A stretch of DNA of 64,000 nucleotides, taken from Enterococcus larvae (GTDB lineage Bacteria; Bacillota; Bacilli; Lactobacillales; Enterococcaceae). This document shows, in pieces, positions 45,268 to 53,102 of this stretch. The stretch is taken from the NCBI RefSeq assembly GCF_017830045.1, contig NZ_JAEDXU010000008.1, forward strand, positions 124,001 through 188,000, written 5' to 3'. Below the pieces are notes generated by a model, which made no database searches, was not told the DNA's origin, and saw only the letters and a program-made list of their open reading frames with translations. The translations under genes were made by a program, and so were the position numbers. How positions within the stretch are numbered: position 1 is the stretch's first letter; each line of letters starts with the position of its first letter.

Positions 45268-46371
45268 CTTCGGCAATACCAACTCAAAGGTAGTAAGGCC
45301 TTGTTCACTAGCAGCACGAATATCCCCGTCATGAGCAAGCATGATCTCCTTTGCAATTGCCAAGCCCAGACCAGCTCCGCCTGTCTTGGTTGAACGAGCA
45401 TGATCCAGTCGATAAAACTTATCAAAGACCTTTTCCAATTGTCTTTTAGGAATCGTCGTTCCTTCATTCAACACAGACAGATAGATTTTATCCGTTGATT
45501 CAGATATAGTTACTTTTATTGATGAATCAGGATCGCCATAAGACAATGCATTCTTGAAGAGATTATTGAGTACTCGAGCCAGTTGATCACTGTCAGCCTC
45601 AACCATTAATGAATCAGGTCCTTCGTATTTCAGCTGCTGATTCTTTTCACTTAGCAGAGGGTATACCTCTTCAGACATTTGCTGAACCAGCAGTACCACA
45701 TCCATCGTTGTTTTATCCAGATGTATCTCCTGCATGCTAAAGCGAGTGATATCAAAGAATTCATTGATCAGCTCCTCTAGTCGTCCCGCTTTATCCAATG
45801 TAATTTGCAGGAATTTTGCCCGCTGTGCTGGTGTCAGCTCGGGTGAATCGATCAATAGGTTTAAATAGCCAATCACAGAGGCCAGTGGTGTTTTCAAATC
45901 ATGAGCAAGGTAGGTAATCAGATCCTTTGTTCGTTGTGTCTCCCTCTTAAGCAGCTCTTCATTTTTCATATTCGTGCTTTTGACTTTCAACAGCTCATTG
46001 TCTAAAGACAAATCCCCAGTGGTTTTGGACGAGTCCGCCGCACTTAGAAACTCTGGTATGCTTTTCGAAAGCTCTTGTATGCTTGCGTTGATCCTATTTC
46101 GGGCAATCAAATAGCTGGTAATTGCTACTGTAACAACAGAAACAACAACTACGGCAACAATAAGCAGCTTGAGAGCACTCAGGCTGACTGTCGTCTCATA
46201 GTAGATTTCTCCATTTACTTCAAAACTTTGATTATACACTAAGAAATCATAGATGAACTGACGAAAAACATCACTGATTCCGCTTTGAATAAACAGAAAG
46301 AACAGGAATAGTATACTAAAGCAAACCAGACCGATTTTAATCAACAGCTTACGATTTTCTACTTTACTCAA
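45262..46371 (-). CDS. vanS: VanS-like sensor histidine kinase
   Basis: The 369-residue kinase has two membrane helices (about residues 11-33 and 70-92) around a short external loop, a HAMP-like linker, H-box YLAHDLKTPLASV, N-box NLFKNALSYG and G-box TGGAGLGLAIAK. It would sense the glycopeptide signal and phosphorylate VanR. I choose the TTG at 46371, which overlaps the vanR stop (TTGAGTAA) and follows GGAGTGGGG; the frame opens earlier at 46428. Confidence 0.9.
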   Translation of the reverse strand: MSKVENRKLLIKIGLVCFSILFLFFLFIQSGISDVFRQFIYDFLVYNQSFEVNGEIYYETTVSLSALKLLIVAVVVVSVVTVAITSYLIARNRINASIQELSKSIPEFLSAADSSKTTGDLSLDNELLKVKSTNMKNEELLKRETQRTKDLITYLAHDLKTPLASVIGYLNLLIDSPELTPAQRAKFLQITLDKAGRLEELINEFFDITRFSMQEIHLDKTTMDVVLLVQQMSEEVYPLLSEKNQQLKYEGPDSLMVEADSDQLARVLNNLFKNALSYGDPDSSIKVTISESTDKIYLSVLNEGTTIPKRQLEKVFDKFYRLDHARSTKTGGAGLGLAIAKEIMLAHDGDIRAASEQGLTTFELVLPKS

Positions 46372-47053
46372 TTTTATACCCCACTCCCCAGACAGTCTTA
46401 ATATATTTCGGCTTTTCAACAGAATCATTCATTTTCTCTCTCAAATGGCGAATGTGCACCATGATCGTATTATTGGAATTTGTATAATATTTTTCGCCCC
46501 AAATCACTCTGAACATCTCTTCAGAGCTGACTGCTTGTCCTTTATGCTCGCAAAGGAGCTTCAAAATTGAAAACTCCAATGGCGTTAAATAAAGCTCTTC
46601 ATTATCCAGAAGGACCTTACGGCTTTCCAAATCCATCAGTAGACCGCGAATAGTCAACACTGAATCAGTTCCTCCGTTATATGTAGTGACTCTGCGCAGC
46701 TGAGCCTTCACTCGTGCAATCAGCTCCAACGGCTTGAAGGGCTTTGTCATGTAATCGTCCGCTCCGATCGTCAAACCGGTAATCTTATCAATTTCTTCCC
46801 CTCTGGCAGTCAGCATAATGATTGGATATGTTTGTGTCTCACGAATTTTCCGACAGATATCGAAGCCATCCATATCCGGCAGCATGACATCGAGGATTGC
46901 TAAATCAATTGTTTGATCAACTAACTGATCCAACGCTTCTGATCCAGTTTGACAGGCAATAACTTGATAATTTTCGTTCTTTAAATAGTATGTAACTAAA
47001 TCAGAGATTTCTTTTTCATCCTCAACCAATAAAATCGTCGTCATCATTTTCAA
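46364..47053 (-). CDS. vanR: VanR-like OmpR-family response regulator
   Basis: The 229-residue regulator has an acidic pocket EDEKE, phosphoacceptor Asp in LAILDVMLPDMDG (about residue 54), MTKPFKPLEL and a C-terminal winged helix. It should activate its own operon and the resistance genes. First gene of the cluster, an order unlike vanC, vanE, vanL and vanN, where the regulators come last. Gene name rests on its position. Confidence 0.9.
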   Translation of the reverse strand: MKMMTTILLVEDEKEISDLVTYYLKNENYQVIACQTGSEALDQLVDQTIDLAILDVMLPDMDGFDICRKIRETQTYPIIMLTARGEEIDKITGLTIGADDYMTKPFKPLELIARVKAQLRRVTTYNGGTDSVLTIRGLLMDLESRKVLLDNEELYLTPLEFSILKLLCEHKGQAVSSEEMFRVIWGEKYYTNSNNTIMVHIRHLREKMNDSVEKPKYIKTVWGVGYKIE

Positions 47054-47108
47054 GCCCCTTTCTCTACTAAGTTTAGCAAACTATGCCAGCCAACTAAAGC
47101 TGGAAATA

Positions 47109-47125
47109 CTTAAGATTTCTTCAGA
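47109..47125 (-). promoter_or_regulatory. Putative VanR binding element upstream of vanR
   Basis: TCTGAAGAAATCTTAAG, 56 nt upstream of the vanR start, differs at two positions from the element before the ligase gene. A -10 box is less clear here (CATAGT about 23 nt downstream is a candidate). Confidence 0.55.
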
Positions 47126-47221
47126 CTTCTATTAATAGCCAAAACAATAGATGCCCCCAGGCGGCTTCCACTATCAATCCTCCGATGATTGTGGATATAA
47201 GTCGTTTCTCATACGTCCATT

Positions 47222-47266
47222 ACAAAAAAAGAGGAGCTGTGACATCGATAGGCCACAGCTCCTTGA
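47222..47266 (-). terminator. Terminator of the clpP paralogue
   Basis: On the minus strand a perfect stem AGGAGCTGTG / CACAGCTCCT is followed by CTTTTTTT. It separates clpP from the van cluster. Confidence 0.9.
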
Positions 47267-47295
47267 AGCCGAATAAGCAACGGCATCAATTTCTT

Positions 47296-47892
47296 CTATT
47301 TTCCTGACTTCACTTCATCGCTTGATTTGATGATTTCTGAAACCATTCCATAATTTTTCGCTTCGTCAGCAGACATCCAGAAGTTTCTATCTGTGTCTTT
47401 TGCAACTTGTTCATAAGTCTGACCTGTTGCTTCAGCGATCATGCGGTTTACACGTTCTCTCATCCTTACGATTTCTTTTGCTTCGATTTGGATTTCAGTT
47501 CCCTGTCCTTGAACACCGCCGGCAGGCTGATGGATCATAAAGCGTGTGTTTGGCAAGCAATATCTGTTTTTTGCTTCTGCCGCAAGATAGATTGTCACAC
47601 CTGCACTAGCAACCCAGCCTGTTCCGATCATGATAACTTCCGGCTTGATAAACTGGATCATATCATGGATCGTATCGCCTGATTCCACGTGTCCTCCTGG
47701 ACTGTTTACAAATATCTTGATTGGTTCATCGCTCATCGATGCCAAAAGGAGTAACTGGGAAGAGACTTCACGAGCCAAATCCTGAGTAACTTCACCATAA
47801 ATAAGGACGGTGCGCTCCTCCAGCATTTTCTTCATAAATAACCCTTGGTCATTCTTTGGTGTATTATCTTGTTCTTCTTCTAAACGGTACAT
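47296..47892 (-). CDS. ATP-dependent Clp protease proteolytic subunit, ClpP paralogue
   Basis: The 198-residue serine peptidase has the ClpP triad: Ser in GWVASAGVTIYLAA, His in FMIHQPAGG and Asp in KDTDRNFWMSADEA. The N-terminus (MYRLEEEQDNTPKN) and the ASAG nucleophile context differ from housekeeping ClpP (AASMG), so this looks like a second ClpP resembling Listeria ClpP1. ATG 47892 has AGGAGG at 9-nt spacing; a TTG two codons earlier is too close to it. Confidence 0.88.
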   Translation of the reverse strand: MYRLEEEQDNTPKNDQGLFMKKMLEERTVLIYGEVTQDLAREVSSQLLLLASMSDEPIKIFVNSPGGHVESGDTIHDMIQFIKPEVIMIGTGWVASAGVTIYLAAEAKNRYCLPNTRFMIHQPAGGVQGQGTEIQIEAKEIVRMRERVNRMIAEATGQTYEQVAKDTDRNFWMSADEAKNYGMVSEIIKSSDEVKSGK

Positions 47893-48262
47893 TTGCAATT
47901 ACCTCCTGATCATTCAATAAGGAATTTCACTTCATTCCTTTACTCACTCTTCTATTCTACCAAAAAGTCAGGATTGTTCAAACTAAGAAGTGCCTGTAAT
48001 AGTTCTCTACTGAAATAAAGGAAGAATAACAGGAATAGAAATAAGACATATTTGTCCGTCACCTCAACCAAACTGTCGTTTTTTATCCTCTACTGTCCGC
48101 AAGACTTACAGAAAAATAGATGCTTGGAACTCTACTACAAGCTCTCAAATACCTCATTCTATTCTTTCTCGTTGGAAAATCTGCCGTGTCTAAAGATCCT
48201 TCTTTTCAAGATGAAATAATCACAAAAATATAAACTAAGCAAGGACTGAGAAAAATCAAGTA
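47893..48262. other. Intergenic region between clpP and the signal-peptidase-like gene
   Basis: About 370 bp with the clpP promoter region and no supported gene. The hairpin at its right end has its better T-tract on the plus strand, so a small plus-strand RNA cannot be excluded. Confidence 0.35.
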
Positions 48263-48306
48263 GGCACAAGCTGTTTTTGTTTAAAATCAGCTTGTGCCTT
48301 TTTTCC
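48263..48306. terminator. Terminator downstream of the WxL operon
   Basis: 11-bp stem GGCACAAGCTG / CAGCTTGTGCC (48263-48273 and 48288-48298). Six T follow on the plus strand; the minus-strand tail (TACTTGATTTTT) is weaker. It lies about 30 nt past the last gene of the WxL operon. Confidence 0.7.
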
Positions 48307-48333
48307 TTCATCTCATTACAACCACATCTATTT

Positions 48334-49140
48334 TTAAAATTTCGTCATTTTATGAAGAGGCAAGATACGCATAGTTACAACACCAATAACGTCGTCTTTG
48401 TCGATCAAGCCATAGTAACGACTATCACTGGAATACGGACGGTTATCCCCCAGAACAAGATATTGTCCTGATGGAATCTGATGCTCCTTGGTCAATTTGT
48501 ATAAACTGAAATCATCCGTATAATAACTGTTTGAAGCATCCGCCTGTGCAATTGCCTCTGCAATAAATAATTCTTCTTTTTCTTCATTATTCACGTAGAG
48601 TCGATCTTGCTTGTAGCTGATATTCTCGCCCGGTAGACCGATGATCCGGCGAACAGAAATTCCTTTGCCATTCGGTGTCTCGATCGCCACCAGATCAAAC
48701 CGTCGAATCGTGCGCTGCTTAGATACAAAAACCGTATCACTTGCACCCAATGTCGGCAACATCCCATACCCATCAACCTTCACAATGGAAAAGAAAAACA
48801 GGGAGCCCAACCAAATCAACGTACCTGTTACAACCAATGCAGCCGCTATTTCGGTGATTAATCGCTGAAATTTCTGTTTCTTCGATTGCTTCTTTTGCTT
48901 CATTTTTTTCTTTGATTTTGACTTTCTTACAGGTGCTGTTTGTCGTTGCTTCATCAGTGGTGAAGCCTTTTCTCTTGTTTTATTAAACTGATTTTGCTGC
49001 CTATTTGTTTTTCTTTTTTTCGTCTTACTTAACGATTTTGAATTATTTTTGTCTTTGCTCTTCCTTGGAGTTCGATCCTTCTGCTTCCCAGACGTATTCG
49101 ATTTCTTTCGTCGTATCTTCTCAGCTTGCGCTTGGGTCAT
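48334..49140 (-). CDS. Signal peptidase I homologue lacking the Ser/Lys dyad
   Basis: The 268-residue protein has a very basic 90-residue cytoplasmic N-terminus, one membrane helix (about residues 95-120) and an S26-peptidase body. Box B reads VDGYGMLPTL, so the nucleophile Ser of the usual SGxSMxPT is Gly126. Box D reads SVRRIIGLPGE, so the catalytic Lys of the usual YVKRVIGLPGD is Arg164. Box E GDNRPYSSDSRYYG is intact. It is thus predicted inactive. A pilus-locus homologue in Streptococcus pyogenes (SipA/LepA) is also non-catalytic and assists assembly. It ends the WxL operon. The ATG at 49140 is set by GAGGA upstream. Confidence 0.85.
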   Translation of the reverse strand: MTQAQAEKIRRKKSNTSGKQKDRTPRKSKDKNNSKSLSKTKKRKTNRQQNQFNKTREKASPLMKQRQTAPVRKSKSKKKMKQKKQSKKQKFQRLITEIAAALVVTGTLIWLGSLFFFSIVKVDGYGMLPTLGASDTVFVSKQRTIRRFDLVAIETPNGKGISVRRIIGLPGENISYKQDRLYVNNEEKEELFIAEAIAQADASNSYYTDDFSLYKLTKEHQIPSGQYLVLGDNRPYSSDSRYYGLIDKDDVIGVVTMRILPLHKMTKF

Positions 49141-49182
49141 GCAGTCCTCGCTCCCTCCCTCTTTCAACTTTCATGATGCTTC

Positions 49183-49848
49183 TTACTTTTGCTCCTTTAA
49201 TGAGGCTTCATTGACTGAGAAGGTTTTAAATACCTCTTTCTGGTTACTTCGTACCTTCGCCAAATCTTCCTTAAAATCAGCCAGCTCTTCCGCATTCGTA
49301 TAAAATCCTGAATTTCTCGAAGCCAGATTGATCCCCAAATCCTTCAACGATGAATAATAACGGTTCAACAGCTGCTGATAATCACTGCCTAAACGGTAAT
49401 CGGCACGTACAACCGCAAAGGTGCCTAATCGAGAGGCAAGCGTCGTTAAATCACTGCCCAATTCTTCACCGCCTTCACCGCTTTCTGCCAAGGCCAACTG
49501 ATCCTCAATATCCCCCAGATAATAATAGCCTTTCACCATCAGCTCCTGATCCTTCTGGTTCAGATTCGTCGACTGATAGTAGATGGTATAGGCTGAAGCC
49601 CCTGCTCCTGCACCCGCTAAAACGAATAGCAAGAGGGCCCATATCAGGTATTTTCGACGCTTTTTTTCTACTGCTCGTCTCTGGCGCATGAGCCTCTTTC
49701 GCTTTTTCTTGTTCTTTGTCCGGATTCGCTTCAGCTTTGTCAGCTGGCCTCCAAGCCGCACACGCAGCACGACCAAAAGAATCGTGAACAGAAGAAAAAG
49801 GATAGCTGATGCTAACGCAATTACTGCAATCCAATCCAACGTTGTCAT
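49183..49848 (-). CDS. Two-helix membrane protein of the WxL locus
   Basis: The 221-residue protein has two membrane helices (about residues 7-30 and 68-90) separated by a strongly basic cytoplasmic loop (KLKRIRTKNKKKRKRLMRQR) and an extracellular C-terminal helical domain of about 130 residues. GGAGGAG precedes the ATG. It lies between the DUF916 protein and the signal-peptidase-like protein, and all three carry basic cytoplasmic regions. No family recognised; a scaffold for surface assembly is a guess. Confidence 0.7.
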   Translation of the reverse strand: MTTLDWIAVIALASAILFLLFTILLVVLRVRLGGQLTKLKRIRTKNKKKRKRLMRQRRAVEKKRRKYLIWALLLFVLAGAGAGASAYTIYYQSTNLNQKDQELMVKGYYYLGDIEDQLALAESGEGGEELGSDLTTLASRLGTFAVVRADYRLGSDYQQLLNRYYSSLKDLGINLASRNSGFYTNAEELADFKEDLAKVRSNQKEVFKTFSVNEASLKEQK

Positions 49849-49885
49849 TCTGCTCCTCCTCTCTCATCAAATCTGTCTGTTTCGG

Positions 49886-50974
49886 TTACTTTTTCTTTTT
49901 TCTATTTTTCTTACCTTTTTTCTTCTTACTCTTGCCGGTAAAATGAATGATCAAGAAAATCACAACGACTACTGCCACAACGCCGCCTACGATCATGGCA
50001 ATCAGCTGCCAATCCAAGCCTTGTTCCTGTACTAGTCCTACCGCTTCTCGGTTAAACTTATCCGCCTGTTCTTTGGTGATCTCAAAGGGTTCGGTCCATT
50101 CCCATTTTTTGTCTCCCATGGTCGCCACCACATGTGCTCGATACTTTCCTGCCTTCATGGCATCACTGCCCATACTGACAGGGAAATTCAATACTGTATT
50201 CGGCGCCATGTTCATGTTCAGTTTTTTCGCGTCATACAACACCGTATCGCTGGTTTCACCCATGATTTGCGCTTCGACTGTCACACCCTTAAGAGGTGTT
50301 GCCGTCACATTCCCCAAATCGATCACGATCGAGTTCCGGTAGTTCGGTTGACTGGCATACGCTTTGATAAAAGACATCTCCGGTGCGATTTCTGTGTCAT
50401 TTTCACTTAAGACCATCCCTACCACATAGGCATACTCATTGACGATCATCATGCCTTGATTTTCTTCTGCCTCTGTTTCGTCGGATTGGCGTTGAAGCTG
50501 GATACCGCCTAAAATGATGCCGTCAAAAGAAGCTTCCGGCATCGTGATATCCAATCGTACGGCTTCTTCCGCTCCCGGAGCCAATGTCACCGATTCCGGT
50601 CCTTTCACGATATCGGTAAATTCATATTTCATTGATTCGTCTGCTTCCAGCTTCGTCGGTCCGTATTCTACAACTCCGTTGGGGTTAGTCCGCGCACCGC
50701 TCAAAGTCACATCGACTGTCAGCTCTTCCTTGCCATGATTCTTCAATAAAATCTCTACAGTCTGTTGTTGTCCTGGAGTCATTCGTAAGTCATAATAGCC
50801 GTTTTCACTGATTTGGTTCTCAGGAAAGATCACTTGATATGTAAAGCCGCTGGCTTCTTCTGCTGCTTGAGAAGTTGCTGTCTCTCCTTCTTCTGCATAT
50901 GTAGGGGTACTGAAAATAAAACCAATGCTTAATACTGCTAATAGAAACACCCACTGTTTGATACGGTTCTTCAT
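49886..50974 (-). CDS. DUF916/DUF3324 WxL-interacting protein
   Basis: The 362-residue membrane-anchored protein has a signal peptide (cut near residue 27), a DUF916 domain (about 45-165; FPENQISENGYYDLRMTPGQ), a DUF3324 domain (about 175-300), one C-terminal helix and a Lys-rich tail. Such proteins bind WxL proteins and peptidoglycan. A terminator-like hairpin lies between it and the upstream WxL gene. Confidence 0.9.
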   Translation of the reverse strand: MKNRIKQWVFLLAVLSIGFIFSTPTYAEEGETATSQAAEEASGFTYQVIFPENQISENGYYDLRMTPGQQQTVEILLKNHGKEELTVDVTLSGARTNPNGVVEYGPTKLEADESMKYEFTDIVKGPESVTLAPGAEEAVRLDITMPEASFDGIILGGIQLQRQSDETEAEENQGMMIVNEYAYVVGMVLSENDTEIAPEMSFIKAYASQPNYRNSIVIDLGNVTATPLKGVTVEAQIMGETSDTVLYDAKKLNMNMAPNTVLNFPVSMGSDAMKAGKYRAHVVATMGDKKWEWTEPFEITKEQADKFNREAVGLVQEQGLDWQLIAMIVGGVVAVVVVIFLIIHFTGKSKKKKGKKNRKKKK

Positions 50975-50991
50975 AAACTGTCCTTCCTCTC

Positions 50992-51034
50992 AAAAAAGAC
51001 AGGGCACTAATTCGATTGACAAAACTAGTGCCCA
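50992..51034 (-). terminator. Internal terminator-like hairpin in the WxL operon
   Basis: Stem GGGCACTA / TAGTGCCC (51002-51009 and 51026-51033) followed on the minus strand, after TGTC, by six T. It could lower expression of the three downstream genes relative to the WxL proteins. Confidence 0.6.
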
Positions 51035-51075
51035 GTCCATTACTTATTTATTTCTGTATTGCTCCACAAATCAAA

Positions 51076-51885
51076 TTAGTCGATTGGTGTAGTTGCTACA
51101 GTCCACAATACTTTACCTGTGAATGCAGTAGCTGTTTTCACTGTGTTACCTGGTACGAATAATGAAACTGATCCAGCTTCGATTTTGTTAGCGTCTGTTG
51201 CGTTTGGAGTACCTGTTGTATCATCAGCTCCGTTTACGCCTGCGCTTGAACCAAATTCAATTGTCCAAGTACCAAAACCTGTTGTTCCGTCAGCTGTACC
51301 CATAACGTTTACTGAGTTTCCGCTTTCGCTCAATACAAAGTTACTTGCAGTTGAACCTAATACTGGTTTTTGAGCGTCATCACCCGCACCATCAATGTAA
51401 GGGTTTGTGTAAGTCAATGTTGCACCATCTAATACAACGCTTCCTGATGTGAACTGTTGTGTCATTTTAGCTGACAATGTCCATGCAGTACGAGGGTTAG
51501 ATGAAGAAGCCAAACGTTTGTCAGTTACTTGTACGTAGTTACCACGAGTACCATCAGAAACGCCGCCTTTTAATACTTCAACTTGTTCTGCAAAGTATGT
51601 TTGGTCAGTTGTTACTGCTTTTTGTGTTTTGAAGTTCAATGCTGTTACCGCATCAACTGCCAATGGTCCGCCATCAGGGTTCACAATAATTGGCTCTTCC
51701 GGATCAACTTCTTCGCCTGGGTTTTCTGGATCGACTGGAGGATTTGTTGTATTATCCTCTTCGTAAGTGATTGTTCCGTTACTTGTTAATTTTGTTGCGT
51801 CGCCGTCTTCAGCGAATGCTGCTGATGCCGATCCGAATAATACTGTTGCTACTAATGCTGCTGAACATAATGTTTTCAATTTCAT
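51076..51885 (-). CDS. WxL-domain surface protein
   Basis: The 269-residue secreted protein has a signal peptide ending AFAEDG, a Pro/Glu linker (NPPVDPENPGEEVDPEEP, about residues 48-65), and a C-terminal WxL domain with the first motif TAWTLSAKM and a second LWTVATTP at the end. WxL domains bind peptidoglycan non-covalently. GGAGG precedes the ATG. Probably the most abundant product of the locus. Confidence 0.92.
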   Translation of the reverse strand: MKLKTLCSAALVATVLFGSASAAFAEDGDATKLTSNGTITYEEDNTTNPPVDPENPGEEVDPEEPIIVNPDGGPLAVDAVTALNFKTQKAVTTDQTYFAEQVEVLKGGVSDGTRGNYVQVTDKRLASSSNPRTAWTLSAKMTQQFTSGSVVLDGATLTYTNPYIDGAGDDAQKPVLGSTASNFVLSESGNSVNVMGTADGTTGFGTWTIEFGSSAGVNGADDTTGTPNATDANKIEAGSVSLFVPGNTVKTATAFTGKVLWTVATTPID

Positions 51886-51920
51886 GTGTGTTTCCTCCTA
51901 GTATTGTGTGTGTGTTTTAT

Positions 51921-52718
51921 TTATGGTAACTCGGCAATGATCCAAGTTAGCACCGTTTGATAGTGTACAGGTTTCTTTTCCACCGAACCGGGTACGAAAA
52001 AGGTGATGGCACTGTTCTTGTATACCTGCTTGTTGAAGGTCGCATCCATCACGGCATTGCCGCTCTCATCCACCAACGGTGTCAGAGTTGACGCTAAACC
52101 AGCGGTATTTTCTTCTGAAGCACCGAACTCGATCAGCCAAGTGCCGTAACCTGTGCCCTGCTTTGCAGTGGCCACATCATACGTCATCCCGATCTTATCT
52201 AATTCGATCACATCCTGTTGAAAGCTGGGTGCGTACTTTTGATCCATGGTTGAATTTGCCCATGCTTTATCAAAAGATAAGAATGCACCCTTCAAGATGT
52301 CTTCAGAATTCTCTACAGAAGTAAAATTCGTTTCCTGACGAACCTGTAAGGTCCAACCTGCGCCTGTGGCGCGACTGTCCGTTACCTGCACATAATTCCC
52401 ACGTGCATTGGTGTCGCTGTGAAACAGCTGCGCATTGACTTCATACGCCTGATCCTTATCAGATACCCTGTTTCTGCCGAAATCGAGCCTTGGCACAAAG
52501 TCCAAGCGGAGATAGCCATCGGTTGATGGCGTTTCTCCCGGATCAACTGGTGTTCCAGGTTCTTCCGGGTCAACAGTGACCGGAGGAAGTAATCCTGCTT
52601 CAAAGATAATATTTCCATTAGAATCCAGTTTTTCTGCCTCTGCAAATGCCTGTGTCCCAGATAGAAAAGCAGTCAGAAGTCCGGCTGTACATAACAGCCT
52701 AAAGGCTTTTTTCATCAT
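51921..52718 (-). CDS. WxL-domain surface protein
   Basis: The 265-residue secreted protein has a signal peptide (cut after AFAEA), a Pro-rich linker (TVDPEEPGTPVDPGETP) and a WxL domain with GAGWTLQVRQ and the terminal VLTWIIAELP. It overlaps the LPXTG-like gene by 4 nt and is followed after 35 nt by the second WxL gene, to which it is distantly similar in layout. Confidence 0.92.
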   Translation of the reverse strand: MMKKAFRLLCTAGLLTAFLSGTQAFAEAEKLDSNGNIIFEAGLLPPVTVDPEEPGTPVDPGETPSTDGYLRLDFVPRLDFGRNRVSDKDQAYEVNAQLFHSDTNARGNYVQVTDSRATGAGWTLQVRQETNFTSVENSEDILKGAFLSFDKAWANSTMDQKYAPSFQQDVIELDKIGMTYDVATAKQGTGYGTWLIEFGASEENTAGLASTLTPLVDESGNAVMDATFNKQVYKNSAITFFVPGSVEKKPVHYQTVLTWIIAELP

Positions 52719-53083
52719 GACTCCCTCTTTTCTTTTCGTTTTTTCATCACGAAGAACAACAAGACAAGAGCAATCACTGCCGCTCCGCTGACCATCAACG
52801 AGCGCTGAACGACTTCACCAGTACTCGGAAACTTCCCAGCTGGTTTTTGAACTGCAGCCGATGAGGAAGTCGTCGTACTTGTTGGCGGTTCTTCTGTCGA
52901 AGAAGCGACTGGAGGTTCGGTTGTTGAGCTCTCAGAAGGTTCTGTACTGTCTACATAGAACTCGATTACTCCTTGCTGCCCCACCTGACCGCCTTCCATT
53001 GCCTTTGCAGACAATGGAACACCAGTCAGAAATACCCCAACAGAGAGCAGTACAAGATAGTGTAAGAAGTGTTTCTTTTTCAT
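52715..53083 (-). CDS. Small LPXTG-like cell-wall-anchored protein
   Basis: The 122-residue protein has a signal peptide, a short core, a Ser/Thr/Pro/Glu-rich stretch (about residues 48-80), a sortase motif variant FPSTGE (about 89-94), a membrane helix and a basic tail. Small LPXTG proteins are regular members of WxL loci. The Phe in place of Leu is unusual but occurs among enterococcal sortase A substrates. Confidence 0.88.
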   Translation of the reverse strand: MKKKHFLHYLVLLSVGVFLTGVPLSAKAMEGGQVGQQGVIEFYVDSTEPSESSTTEPPVASSTEEPPTSTTTSSSAAVQKPAGKFPSTGEVVQRSLMVSGAAVIALVLLFFVMKKRKEKRES

Positions 53084-53102
53084 TCGTTATACGTCCTCTC
53101 TG

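Noticed and set aside
47893-48262. Plus-strand small RNA ending at the 48263 hairpin
   Set aside because: The T-tract is on the plus strand, but only a poor promoter (TTGTTC-17-TAATAG) was seen. It more likely ends the WxL operon; kept only as a possibility.
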